Position numbers and translations under genes: made by a program. A DNA stretch of 32,486 bases from Candidatus Moraniibacteriota bacterium (GTDB lineage Bacteria; Patescibacteriota; Minisyncoccia; Moranbacterales; UBA1568). The notes below the pieces were generated by a model. It searched no databases and was not told the DNA's origin. It was given only the letters and a program-made list of their open reading frames with translations. The stretch lies in contig CAINXS010000044.1 in the NCBI GenBank assembly GCA_903854995.1, positions 1 to 32,486 of the forward strand. Direction: 5' to 3'. Below are positions 1 to 7,225 of this stretch, piece by piece. Position 1 is the stretch's first letter; the number at the start of each line of letters is the position of its first letter.

Positions 1-661
1 CCGGCGGATAGCCAGCTTCGGTGAGGGTCTCGAAGCCGATCTTGATCAGCTCGGCGGAACCGCCGCACAAGACGGCCTGCTCGCCGAAGAGATCGGTTTC
101 GGTCTCGTCCTTGAAGTTGGTCTCGATGACGCCGGCCCTGGTGCCGCCGATGCCTTTGGCCCATGCCAGGGCCTGTTCCAGGGCGTCGCCGTCCACATCC
201 TGATGCACTGCAACGAGACACGGCACGCCGGTTCCCTCGACGAAAGTCCTGCGCACGAGGTGACCAGGACCTTTTGGGGCAATCATGATCACATTCACGA
301 ACTCCGGCGGAACAATCTGCTTGTAGTGGATGTTGAAGCCGTGACCGAAGGCAATCGTATCACCTGGTGCCAGATTCGGTTCGATTTCAGCTTCATAGAC
401 GGCCTTCTGATGCTGGTCCGGCAGGAGCACCATGATGATGTCTGCCCACCCGACCACTTCGGCGATCGTTCCGACCCGCAGACCGGCTGCTCGGGCCTTG
501 GCACATGATTCGCTGTCCGGACGGAGTCCTACGCGGACATTCATACCGCCGTCCATGAGATTCAGTGCATGTGCGTGGCCCTGGCTTCCGTAGCCGAGAA
601 CGGCGATGTTTTTGTCCCGCAGCACCGCGAGATTGGCATTCTGCTCGTAATAAACGTTCAT
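1..661 (-). CDS. ilvC: Ketol-acid reductoisomerase, N-terminal 220 residues (runs off the left edge)
   Basis: IlvC converts 2-acetolactate or 2-aceto-2-hydroxybutyrate to the dihydroxy acid with NADPH and Mg2+, in valine, leucine and isoleucine synthesis. The visible part has the Rossmann motif [10 protein letters not shown] near residue 23, the LLPDQHQ turn, the PKGPGH segment, and the Mg-binding [11 protein letters not shown] that begins the C-terminal knotted domain. About 110 residues of a usual 330-residue protein lie beyond the window. I chose the ATG at 661 because AAGG sits 9 bases upstream; an in-frame ATG at 670 overlaps that site. The neighbouring ilv genes, if any, are outside the window. 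Branched-chain synthesis would be unusual for a reduced CPR genome. The identification itself is certain. Confidence 0.97.
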   Translation of the reverse strand, partial: MNVYYEQNANLAVLRDKNIAVLGYGSQGHAHALNLMDGGMNVRVGLRPDSESCAKARAAGLRVGTIAEVVGWADIIMVLLPDQHQKAVYEAEIEPNLAPGDTIAFGHGFNIHYKQIVPPEFVNVIMIAPKGPGHLVRRTFVEGTGVPCLVAVHQDVDGDALEQALAWAKGIGGTRAGVIETNFKDETETDLFGEQAVLCGGSAELIKIGFETLTEAGYPP

Positions 662-826
662 GATAGTCATCCTTGATTGTTAATGAAGAAAAGACATACC
701 CCACTTCGGGTATCCGATATATTGATAACCCGTTTTATATATTTTGTCAACGTCGCTCAGTATGTTTCCATTCGCAACACCATTCAATGAAAACAGAAGC
801 CCCGAAGAAACCGAAGTAAACGCAAA

Positions 827-848
827 AAGCCACCCATAGAGTGGGCTT
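827..848 (-). terminator. Probable terminator or hairpin upstream of ilvC
   Basis: Read on the minus strand, AAGCC(C)AC pairs with GTGGCTT (7 bp, one bulged C), and the stem runs into TTTTTGCG. It would stop any read-through before ilvC. The stem is short, so the call is moderate. Confidence 0.45.
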
Positions 849-1003
849 ACATCGTCGGCTCCGGCGACAGGATTTTCTCTCGCCTCTCAGTGCGCCGTCG
901 CGCCCCTCGGGCTGGGCACCGCCTCACGCTTTTGCCTGCTGGCAAAAGACGCTCCGGCGTTCTCATCCTGACGGAAGCCGAATCGTCGGCTTCCTCCGCC
1001 TAC

Positions 1004-1043
1004 GCAAAACGAAAACCGCCCTTTCGGGCGGTTTTCGTTTTGC
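1004..1043. terminator. Strong bidirectional terminator
   Basis: A perfect 18-bp inverted repeat (arms beginning GCAAAACGAAAACCGCCC) closes on a TTTC loop. The arms themselves carry the A and T tracts, so it can act on either strand. It lies about 65 bases past the stop of the small minus-strand ORF ending at 1110 and is its natural terminator. Confidence 0.8.
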
Positions 1044-1109
1044 TCCGGGGACTGGACGCTATTAGAACCTGTTTGATAACAGCCGCAAAGTAGCGCGCCA
1101 TGTCACGAG

Positions 1110-1295
1110 TTATTCACCAGATTTTTCCTCGGACTCCAAATCGGGGTCATACAAAACTGTAATCTCTCCCTTCGTGTGTTCCGTTCTTCCATCCTTCTCA
1201 ACAACAAACTCCGTTGGAATGCTACCTACCACTTCTTCCGTCGGATTCCCCGGAGTTTCCTCCTTTTTAGCTTTCGGTTTAAACATCTCGAACAT
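1110..1295 (-). CDS. Small charged hypothetical protein (61 aa)
   Basis: I do not recognise this protein. It is rich in Lys and Glu, starts MFEMFKPKAKKEET, has a central VGSIPTEFVVEKDG stretch that could form short beta strands, and ends in an acidic tail. There is no signal peptide or membrane span. Support for a real gene comes from the surroundings: a plausible promoter just upstream (TCGAAC, 17 bp, CATAAT) and a strong terminator 65 bases downstream. The start could also be the second ATG at 1286. No clear Shine-Dalgarno precedes either start. It could still be a chance ORF. Confidence 0.45.
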   Translation of the reverse strand: MFEMFKPKAKKEETPGNPTEEVVGSIPTEFVVEKDGRTEHTKGEITVLYDPDLESEEKSGE

Positions 1296-1311
1296 ACATC
1301 TGACTTAACTT

Positions 1312-1340
1312 ATTATGTCTTCATTTTACAACAAGTTCGA
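1312..1340 (-). promoter_or_regulatory. Candidate sigma-70-type promoter for the 61-aa ORF
   Basis: On the minus strand TCGAAC at 1340-1335 and CATAAT at 1317-1312 are separated by 17 bp. The -10 matches 5 of 6 consensus positions; the -35 is weak. Transcription would begin near 1305, about 10 bases before the ATG at 1295. Confidence 0.4.
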
Positions 1341-1430
1341 ATCCCATTCCAGGTAACAAAAAACAAGGCTTGTATAAGCCTCGTTTTACTTGCTCCGGCG
1401 GCAGGATTCGAACCTGCGACCAAGGGATTA

Positions 1431-2060
1431 CATGTTTTCCTCCTGTTTCCAGGACGCATGGACTATATCATCTCCATCGCACGAATGCATTAGGAGTGAG
1501 GCGCTTCGACCCCTTGCAGGGCCTACTCCCTTGCGGGATAGTCTCTGAACCTTCCTTCGCCAGGCTTCGGCATGACTATGCCTTCCACCCGTTAAAGGAT
1601 TGGCTGCTGATCACCATAGTCGGGCTGAACCGACCGTAGGCTTCCAGTCACCGACTTCTTTGAATATTCAAAGTCGTCGGGATCCCGTTTTATCGGGACA
1701 ATTCACCTCATTCATCACTCCCGGATTTCTCCGAAAGGCTGCGTAATTTCTCATGCTCCTCTCTGTGGCAATTCGCGCACATCAGGACGCACTTTTCAAT
1801 CTCTTTCTCGATTCTGGCCCAACTTCTCGTCAGACCATCCTGAGAAATACTGACATCTTTCCTTCCATCGGTATGATGGAATTCGAGCGCGCCCAAACAG
1901 CGATCATAACCGCAGCGGGAACATTTTCCGCCCTTGTATCCGATTGCACGCAACCGCATCGCCTTACGGCGCTTCGCGACGGCACGCTTCAGATACTCTG
2001 GACGGTCAGCATAGGTTCTCTTGTCTGGCATACATGTTTCAGTATACCACGCATGTTTCC
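1431..2060 (-). mobile_element. Group I intron in the tRNA-Asn anticodon loop, carrying an HNH ORF
   Basis: The intron (630 nt) follows U35 and ends with the expected terminal G, the hallmarks of group I splice sites. Its 3' half carries a recognisable catalytic core: the P7 5' strand in UUCAGAGACUAU (GACUAU at 1543-1538), the P7 3' strand in GAUAUAGUCC (AUAGUC at 1466-1461), a J/P4-like CAGCAGCCAAUCC and the matching GGAAGGUUCAG, and a P9 hairpin UCCUG-GAAA-CAGGA just before the 3' splice site. Core style resembles the IC3 subgroup of bacterial tRNA introns (inference). The intron ends share near-identical GGAAACATG and GGAAAACATG. The HNH ORF sits in a 5' peripheral loop, outside the core. 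Confidence 0.88.
1708..2031 (-). CDS. HNH homing endonuclease encoded in the intron
   Basis: A 107-residue basic protein. Two zinc-ligand pairs, CSRC near residue 38 and CANC near 86, frame the HNH core: EFHHTDG (first His pair), the central Asn region and CANCHREEH (last His). The N-terminus is highly basic (KRAVAKRRKAMRLR), as expected for DNA contact. Proteins of this type cut the intronless allele of the host gene and start intron homing. It begins 30 bases into the intron and ends 277 bases before the 3' splice site, so the ribozyme core is undisturbed. The frame is intact, so the element may still be mobile. Activity is inferred from motifs alone. Confidence 0.88.
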   Translation of the reverse strand: MPDKRTYADRPEYLKRAVAKRRKAMRLRAIGYKGGKCSRCGYDRCLGALEFHHTDGRKDVSISQDGLTRSWARIEKEIEKCVLMCANCHREEHEKLRSLSEKSGSDE

Positions 2061-2101
2061 ACAGTCCCCTGCTCTACCGCTGAGCTACACCGGAATCTGA
2101 T

Positions 2102-2155
2102 TTTCAAGCGAACTTGAAACAGAGACAGTATAACCAAACCCTCCCATATTGGCAA
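2102..2155 (-). promoter_or_regulatory. tRNA-Asn promoter with a leader hairpin
   Basis: On the minus strand TTGCCA (2155-2150) and TATACT (2132-2127) are exactly 17 bp apart, a near-consensus sigma-70 promoter. Between the start region and the tRNA 5' end lies a perfect 7-bp stem TTTCAAG-TTCG-CTTGAAA (2119-2102), a leader that RNase P would remove. Confidence 0.75.
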
Positions 2156-2183
2156 GAATCCGCCCTTCCGGACGGATTCTTGC
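2152..2183. terminator. Inverted repeat after rpoD, overlapping the tRNA promoter
   Basis: Arms GCAAGAATCCG and CGGATTCTTGC form an 11-bp perfect stem. It lies 130 bases past the rpoD stop and overlaps the -35 of the tRNA-Asn promoter. The T-tract is poor on the minus side, so termination efficiency is uncertain. Confidence 0.5.
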
Positions 2184-2314
2184 GTTCTTTCCTGATTCCT
2201 TATTCCCTATTCCTGATTCAGCCCCCCCACATTCCGACTTGATAGATAGACTTTATGGGCTTTTAACCCCGTAAAGCCTCGCGGACTCCGCTGCTGGGTA
2301 TGCTTTCGACTCGC

Positions 2315-3787
2315 CTAGTAGTGTCGCAACTTCTTGACGTTGTCGTGCTCGCGGATCTTCTCGAGCGCTTTGGCCTCGATCTGTCGGATGCGCTCGCGGG
2401 TGACGCCGAACTCCTGACCGACCTCCTCGAGCGTATGGGTCACACCGTCCTCGAGACCGAACCGGATCCGAAGGATCTTCTGCTCGCGAGGAGTCAGCTC
2501 GCCCAAGATGTCGGCGATATGCTCTTTCAGGAGCTTACGTGCTGCGGACTGGTTCGGCATGACGGTTTCGGTGTCCTCGATGAAATCGCCCAGCACCGAA
2601 TCATCGTCGCTGTCCCCGATGGACGTCTCGAGGGAGACGGTCTCCTGCGAGATTTTCTGTATATGCCGGACCTTGTCCACCTCCATACCCATTTCCGCGG
2701 CGATCTCCTCCGGAAGCGGCTCACGGCCGAGATCCTGAACCAGTCGTCGGGTCACCTGCAGATATTTGTTGATCGTCTCCACCATGTGAACCGGGATACG
2801 GATGGTGCGTGACTGGTCCGCGAGCGCGCGGGTGATGGCCTGACGGATCCACCAGGTGGCATAGGTCGAGAACTTATACCCCTTGCGATAATCGAATTTC
2901 TCGACGGCGCGAAACAATCCCATATTCCCCTCCTGAATGAGATCGAGAAGGGAGAGATTGTGTGAACGGCCGACGTATTTCTTCGCTATCGAGACCACCA
3001 GCCGAAGGTTCGCCTCGGTCAGCTTCTGCTTGGACGCGATATCGCCCTTTTCGATATTCTTGGCAAGACGCACTTCTTCCTCGGCGTTCAGAAGCGCGAC
3101 ACGACCGATTTCCCGAAGATACATCTGCACGAGATCGGACGTATCGTCTTCACCGTCCACCGGCTGAGGGCGCTCCTGGGATTTCTTCTTCGGCGCCTTT
3201 TCCTTGACGGTCTCGAAGGTCTCGGCGATCTGGTCGGTCTCCACCTTGAGCATCTCGTCGGACGTGACCACGCGGACGCCGGCATCCTCGAGGCTTCCAT
3301 ACAGGCGCTCCAGGGCGTCGAGATCCATCTCCACGTCCGGGAGGATATGGATGATCTCATCTTCCGTCACGAATCCGCGCTGCTTGCCGCGGTTCACGAT
3401 TTCCTCAAACGCGTCGTTCTTCTCTTCCTTCTTGACCTCGGCCTTCGTTTTCTTCAGTTCCGGCTTCGGAGCGGACACTTTCTTTTTTGGCGCTGCCTTC
3501 GCCTGCTTCGACGGAAGTTTCTTCAGTGCCGCTTTCTTTGGCGTAGCCTTCTTCGGAACGGACTTGGCGATGACTTTCTTGATCGGTGCTTTTTTCACGG
3601 TCTTTTTCGGTATCGATGTTACTTTTTTCGCTGGAACCTTCTTCGAAACAACCTTTTTCACCGGCTTTTTCATTGCCGCTTTGCTAGAAGACGTCTTTTT
3701 TACGGGCTTCTTCGGGACTGCCTTTTTCACAGTCTTTTTCGAACCCTTTTTTACCGGCTTTTTTACGGGCTTCTTCTTGACACTCAT
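2315..3787 (-). CDS. rpoD: Primary RNA polymerase sigma factor (RpoD/SigA)
   Basis: This is the housekeeping sigma factor that directs RNA polymerase to -10/-35 promoters. Residues 1 to about 122 are a Lys/Pro/Ala-rich tail of repeated KKPVKK-like units. A region 1.1-like helical part follows ([18 protein letters not shown]), then region 1.2 ([16 protein letters not shown]), region 2 with [26 protein letters not shown] and [13 protein letters not shown] (-10 recognition and melting), region 3 ([17 protein letters not shown]) and region 4 with [19 protein letters not shown] (-35 helix-turn-helix). I start at ATG 3787; a GTG at 3823 would add twelve residues of unlikely composition. It follows dnaG by 89 bases, the classical dnaG-rpoD order. 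The tail is the odd part. Confidence 0.97.
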   Translation of the reverse strand: MSVKKKPVKKPVKKGSKKTVKKAVPKKPVKKTSSSKAAMKKPVKKVVSKKVPAKKVTSIPKKTVKKAPIKKVIAKSVPKKATPKKAALKKLPSKQAKAAPKKKVSAPKPELKKTKAEVKKEEKNDAFEEIVNRGKQRGFVTEDEIIHILPDVEMDLDALERLYGSLEDAGVRVVTSDEMLKVETDQIAETFETVKEKAPKKKSQERPQPVDGEDDTSDLVQMYLREIGRVALLNAEEEVRLAKNIEKGDIASKQKLTEANLRLVVSIAKKYVGRSHNLSLLDLIQEGNMGLFRAVEKFDYRKGYKFSTYATWWIRQAITRALADQSRTIRIPVHMVETINKYLQVTRRLVQDLGREPLPEEIAAEMGMEVDKVRHIQKISQETVSLETSIGDSDDDSVLGDFIEDTETVMPNQSAARKLLKEHIADILGELTPREQKILRIRFGLEDGVTHTLEEVGQEFGVTRERIRQIEAKALEKIREHDNVKKLRHY

Positions 3788-3876
3788 ACGGTTTTGATAG
3801 TATTCAAAAACGAAAGGAAACACGAAGGGTCGCCGAAGCGACAGTAATCATAAAATAGCTTTATTCAGGCGAAAAG

Positions 3877-5667
3877 TCAATTTTCCCGCGAAAGTTCCGC
3901 GAAGCGTTCGAGAAGCTTTTTTTCGAGAGCGCGGTCACCGTCCGCACGAGCGGCCCCGATAGCCTTTACGATACGCTGCAATTCTTCCTTGCGGAATTCC
4001 TCAGAGAGCTGACCAAGCAGTTCGGAAAAGACGACTTCTTTCCGCTTGTCCTGCTCATCCTCTCCCCGCTCCCCGGCAAGAAGTTCCTCGGCATCGAACA
4101 ACAACCTGGCCAGGCGACGTTTCGCCGCTTCGTCTTCCGAAACCGGAAACAGGTCATCCGGTGACGCCGAACGGATCAGCAGAAAGAGCGGGTCACTGGA
4201 AAGAGCCTCTTCAACCCTCCCCGAAATGCGCGAATCCTTGCGGAACACCGGCTCAAGCAGCATAAGCCCGAGAATCCGGTCGCACAAAACGTCTGAACGG
4301 GTCAGAAACACGTCTCCACGCTCCCCGGACGACTTCGCCTTGGGCATTTCGGGAACAGACTCGCGCGGAGTCACCTCGGCGGCCCGTAACGTCACGAGAA
4401 GTGAACGCTCCTCGACCCCGATCGCATCGGCAAGCTCACGCTGCCAAAAATCCCGGTCTATGCGATTCGTCATCGCCGCCAGGAGCGGAGCATACCCCTC
4501 CGCCACGGAACGCTTTCCGTCCGGAATCCTGACGTCGTTCGCCTCGACTGCCCGGTCCAGAAAATATTTCGCTGCCGGAGTGGATCGGATCACCGCCTGT
4601 CGCAGCGCCTCAGAATCTTCGAGCGCCGCATCGGCCGCATCCTTCCCCTCTGGCAATAGTACGACGGACACGGACATTTCCTTTCCCAGAGAAAGCAGGG
4701 CGCTCTTCCATGCGGCGGCCTGTCCGGCTCCGTCCATATCGAAAAACAAACGTATTTCCCTTCCGTATCGCTTGAGAATATCCAGTTGTTCGCCGGTAAG
4801 CGCGGTACCCGATGCCGCGATAGCGTTTTTTATCCCGGCCTGATGGCACGCGATCACATCCATCTGCCCCTCGACCAAAACCGATACGCCCTCCGCCTTG
4901 ATCGCCTGTTTCGCCTGATAGAGACCGTACAGGACACGACCCTTGTGATAGACGGGCGTTTCCGGCGTATTGATATACTTCGCCTGGCTCTCGTCCCCTC
5001 CCGGGGCTACGCGTGCGGAATATCCGATGACACGTCCGACCACGTCGGATATCGGGAACATGATCCGGTCGCGGAAACGGTCATAGTATCCCGTCCGACC
5101 GTCCTTTGCGATGACGAGCCCGGCACGTTCGAGCTCTTCCGGGCGATACCCCCTGGAAACCAGAAAATCATGCAGATGCCGCCACCCCGAAAGCGAATAG
5201 CCCACCCGAAAAGTCTTTATGCTTTCATCCGAGAGCCCGCGCTTTCGCAGGTACGGAAGCGCCGTCTTCGCGCCCTCGCCTTCCCAGAGCTGCTTTTCGA
5301 AAAACTTCGTGGAAAGCTCCAAGATTTCCCTCGTCCTGTCCGGCTCCTCGACGCCGTCTTTCGAAAATATCGACGATTTCCGATATGCCGGAACCTCGAC
5401 TCCGGCGCGTTCCGCCAAGAGCTTGAGCGCTTCTCGGAATTCGATACCCTCGATTTCCTCGACAAACGAGAATATGTCCCCGCCTTTCCCGCATCCGAAG
5501 CAATGAAAAGCCTGCCGTTCCTCGTTCACGGTGAAGGACGGCGTCTTTTCATTGTGGAACGGACAGCAGGCTTTCCAGTATGCGCCTGCCTTCGTCAGCC
5601 GGAGATACGATCCGACCACGTCCACGATATTGAGTTTCGACTTGATTTCCGGAACGATGGAATCCAT
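3877..5667 (-). CDS. dnaG: DNA primase
   Basis: DnaG makes the RNA primers for both replication strands. The 596-residue protein has the CHC2 zinc-binding domain at about 34-65 (CCPFHNEKTPSF, then FHCFGCGKGGDIF), the catalytic core from about 120 (YYDRFRDRIMFPI, then VIGYSARV), and a TOPRIM fold with VLVEGQMDVIACHQAG and the metal-binding FFDMDGAGQAAA. The last roughly 170 residues are the variable helicase-interacting region, rich in Arg and Glu. Its length is normal for the family. It sits between the small membrane protein ending at 5696 and rpoD, all on one strand with gaps under 100 bases, so co-transcription is likely. Confidence 0.97.
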   Translation of the reverse strand: MDSIVPEIKSKLNIVDVVGSYLRLTKAGAYWKACCPFHNEKTPSFTVNEERQAFHCFGCGKGGDIFSFVEEIEGIEFREALKLLAERAGVEVPAYRKSSIFSKDGVEEPDRTREILELSTKFFEKQLWEGEGAKTALPYLRKRGLSDESIKTFRVGYSLSGWRHLHDFLVSRGYRPEELERAGLVIAKDGRTGYYDRFRDRIMFPISDVVGRVIGYSARVAPGGDESQAKYINTPETPVYHKGRVLYGLYQAKQAIKAEGVSVLVEGQMDVIACHQAGIKNAIAASGTALTGEQLDILKRYGREIRLFFDMDGAGQAAAWKSALLSLGKEMSVSVVLLPEGKDAADAALEDSEALRQAVIRSTPAAKYFLDRAVEANDVRIPDGKRSVAEGYAPLLAAMTNRIDRDFWQRELADAIGVEERSLLVTLRAAEVTPRESVPEMPKAKSSGERGDVFLTRSDVLCDRILGLMLLEPVFRKDSRISGRVEEALSSDPLFLLIRSASPDDLFPVSEDEAAKRRLARLLFDAEELLAGERGEDEQDKRKEVVFSELLGQLSEEFRKEELQRIVKAIGAARADGDRALEKKLLERFAELSREN

Positions 5668-5695
5668 TGTCTCTGGGCATTACCCTGTTAATCCC

Positions 5696-5917
5696 CTATT
5701 TTCGCCCTTTCTTTCGACGTTCCCCGTCCACATCGCGCACGATGCGTCGCATGGACAGGATGCCGGCCAGGAACAGGACCGAAAAGAGCGTTCGGAGCGC
5801 ATGAGAGGCAAAGACCGCTATCTCCCTGGTCTCCGGAACATACCAGAGATCGAAAATTTCCGCCAGAAGGAAGCAGATTATGCCGCCGAAATACACCCGA
5901 TACGAAACAATGTGCAC
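5696..5917 (-). CDS. Small two-span membrane protein (hypothetical)
   Basis: I do not recognise a family. The 73-residue product has two hydrophobic segments, VYFGGIICFLLAEIFDLWYV at about 8-27 and a second around AVFASHALRTLFSVLFLAGI at about 34-53, and a strongly basic C-terminus (GERRKKGRK), which suggests that the tail is cytoplasmic. The start is uncertain: GTG at 5917 lacks a good Shine-Dalgarno, and the in-frame GTG eight codons on is also possible. It lies 37 bases after the LytR_C gene and 28 bases before dnaG. Another frame over the same DNA is not hydrophobic and looks like a shadow. Confidence 0.55.
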   Translation of the reverse strand: MHIVSYRVYFGGIICFLLAEIFDLWYVPETREIAVFASHALRTLFSVLFLAGILSMRRIVRDVDGERRKKGRK

Positions 5918-5954
5918 AATCGATCGGCAATCCGCATTGACGCTTATCGAACGT

Positions 5955-6548
5955 TTATTTTCCGAACACGACGACGACAGGAGTTACCGACGTCTCGCTG
6001 TTTTTCAGATCGGCGGCTTTCACGCTGACAGAGGGATATTTCACGGAAAGCGTTTTTCTCACCGCCTCGGCGGCCTCTTCATTCCCCTCTTTCCGATACA
6101 CGACCAACCCAGAATAGTCACCAGAAGAGTTGCCCGTCGTCGTGCTCGAAAACCCATCGGACTTCAAGATGTCGGCGATAATCGCCGCGGAACCTTTCGG
6201 GGCACCTCCATTGAGTACGGATATGGCAACCGAGTCTTTTTTGAAAGACGCGTCCTCGATCTTTTTTTCAGTTATGGGCGCCTCTTCCGCTTTTGATGTC
6301 TCCTTCGCGTCTGTGGGAGTCCGATTCTCGTTCGCGATAGACGCTATCGAGGCGCCTTCCGTCGCATCCGAGCCTGCCATGCGATACGCGATATACACGA
6401 AAAAAGCCGCGACGCCGACAACAAGGACGGCCACCGAGAACATGACGGTCTTCCCGAGCAAGTCATCCCGTCGGCTTTCCCGATACATACCCGGTTTCGA
6501 TACGGTGTTTCGTGTATCCGCCGCAATCTGTTCCTCACCCTTTTTCAT
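5955..6548 (-). CDS. LytR_C-domain single-span membrane protein
   Basis: A short basic cytoplasmic N-terminus leads to one membrane span (VMFSVAVLVVGVAAFFVYIA), a Thr/Glu/Ala-rich linker, and a C-terminal domain starting SVAISVLNGGAPKGSA and continuing through an ILKSDGF segment to PVVVVFGK. The VLNG(x)G..G.A start is the signature of the LytR/CpsA C-terminal domain, found outside the membrane in wall-associated proteins, alone or behind a LytR-CpsA-Psr transferase. No transferase domain is present, so a direct enzymatic role is unlikely. I chose ATG 6548, 17 bases after the upstream stop; ATG 6590 would overlap that gene by 25 bases. It sits upstream of dnaG-rpoD in the same run of genes. 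Confidence 0.8.
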   Translation of the reverse strand: MKKGEEQIAADTRNTVSKPGMYRESRRDDLLGKTVMFSVAVLVVGVAAFFVYIAYRMAGSDATEGASIASIANENRTPTDAKETSKAEEAPITEKKIEDASFKKDSVAISVLNGGAPKGSAAIIADILKSDGFSSTTTGNSSGDYSGLVVYRKEGNEEAAEAVRKTLSVKYPSVSVKAADLKNSETSVTPVVVVFGK

Positions 6549-6565
6549 ATGATTCCGTACGACGT

Positions 6566-7141
6566 TTATTCGTCCTTGAACCTTCTCCATGCGATGGCGA
6601 GCAATGCGAGCAATGCCGCCCCGGAAACGACGACCCGCAACCGATCATCCATATCCGACCAGTATCGCAGAGAACCGAAAATGAGCGCGATCACACCGCC
6701 CAGGGACAATCCCGAGGAAACCGTTCGGGCGGCCGCAAGAAAAGGACTGCCAAACAACAATGCCGCGCCGGCAATGACGAAAACGATGAACAGGTTTCGA
6801 TTATAGAGCGAATTCGCCTTCTCGAAATCCTTCGAACAGGTGAACTGTTCGTTACAGTACGCCGAACCGGACCCCCTTCCCTCCAAAACGGGCCCCGATG
6901 TCCCCGATTCATTCCACTGCCCACCGATCGAAAGACAGGCTTCCTGATCCGGAACGGGTTTGACCACCTGCGACTCAGGGCAGAAATCGGTATACGTCGG
7001 TTCCAGATAGAATACGCGCACCAGGTACGCAAGAAAGACATTTATGAGTATCGCTATCCCGATAACGACCGCGACGCGCACCAACGCGGCGCTTCCCGAG
7101 GAAACTCCCGGACTTTTCTTTTCGTTCGTTCCGTTCTGCAT
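6566..7141 (-). CDS. Multi-span membrane protein with an external cysteine loop (hypothetical)
   Basis: I cannot name a family. The 191-residue product has a first span at about 20-42 (VRVAVVIGIAILINVFLAYLV), then an extracytoplasmic loop with four cysteines (FCPES, EACLSIGG, YCNEQFTC), then three spans (NLFIVFVIAGAALLFGSPFL, GLSLGGVIALIFGSL, VVVSGAALLALLAI) and a short basic end. The paired cysteines suggest disulfides or metal binding outside the cell (inference). It heads the run that continues through the LytR_C protein to dnaG and rpoD. A TATACT box at 7168-7163 lies 22 bases upstream of its ATG. Confidence 0.75.
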   Translation of the reverse strand: MQNGTNEKKSPGVSSGSAALVRVAVVIGIAILINVFLAYLVRVFYLEPTYTDFCPESQVVKPVPDQEACLSIGGQWNESGTSGPVLEGRGSGSAYCNEQFTCSKDFEKANSLYNRNLFIVFVIAGAALLFGSPFLAAARTVSSGLSLGGVIALIFGSLRYWSDMDDRLRVVVSGAALLALLAIAWRRFKDE

Positions 7142-7162
7142 ATTCGTGATAACGATACGTCA

Positions 7163-7216
7163 AGTATACCACAAACGATGCAAGTAAAAAAAATCGGATG
7201 CCGGTCGGGCATCCGA
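7163..7216 (-). terminator. Cupin terminator whose T-tract overlaps the next promoter
   Basis: The stem TCGGATGCC/GGCATCCGA (7216-7194) followed by eight T is a textbook terminator for the cupin gene. TATACT at 7168-7163 lies 17 bp from TTTTTT at 7191-7186, so the terminator tract can double as the -35 of the promoter for the 191-aa gene. Confidence 0.75.
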
Positions 7217-7225
7217 AATGGTTCG

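Larger units (their letters stand above)
662..1109. other. Gene-free, hairpin-rich spacer
   Basis: I see no credible gene here. The stretch holds several consecutive stem-loops: a bulged stem at 827-848, an 8-bp perfect stem with arms CTTTTGCC/GGCAAAAG at about 928-947, a stem with arms GAAGCCGA/TCGGCTTC at about 975-993, and the long perfect inverted repeat at 1004-1043. Short open frames across it are GC-rich shadows without ribosome binding sites. It separates the small gene at 1110-1295 from ilvC. Confidence 0.6.
1393..2094 (-). tRNA. tRNA-Asn(GUU), split by a group I intron (exons 2094-2061 and 1430-1393)
   Basis: The 5' exon (34 nt, 2094 down to 2061) supplies the acceptor strand TCCGGTG, the D arm GCTC/GAGC and half the anticodon arm, ending GGGGACTGT. 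The 3' exon (38 nt, 1430 down to 1393) begins TAATCCCT and supplies the T arm GCAGG/CCTGC and acceptor CGCCGGA plus discriminator G. Joining after U35 gives a 72-nt cloverleaf with every stem paired and loop CTGTTAA, so the anticodon is GUU. The resulting GGACTGTTAATCC-type arm is characteristic of bacterial tRNA-Asn. Joining one or two bases later would give a GUG (His) anticodon, but the G discriminator and the lack of G-1 argue against His. CCA is not encoded. Confidence 0.92.

Noticed and set aside
827-1043. CRISPR array
   Set aside because: The hairpins are different from each other and no evenly spaced direct repeats or cas genes are present anywhere in the window.
1325-1350. TTCGAATCCC on the plus strand, resembling a tRNA T arm
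   Set aside because: The flanking bases do not form a T stem and no other tRNA arms are present upstream.
2053-2094. Reading the 5' tRNA half as tRNA-His (GUG)
   Set aside because: The G discriminator, absence of G-1 and the loop CTGTTAA after precise group I splicing fit tRNA-Asn, not His.
3204-3797. Long plus-strand frame opposite the rpoD N-terminus (Phe-rich, 197 codons)
   Set aside because: It is the antisense of the lysine-rich repeats (AAG/AAA read as CTT/TTT gives Phe/Leu) and has no ribosome binding site. The rpoD frame is certain.
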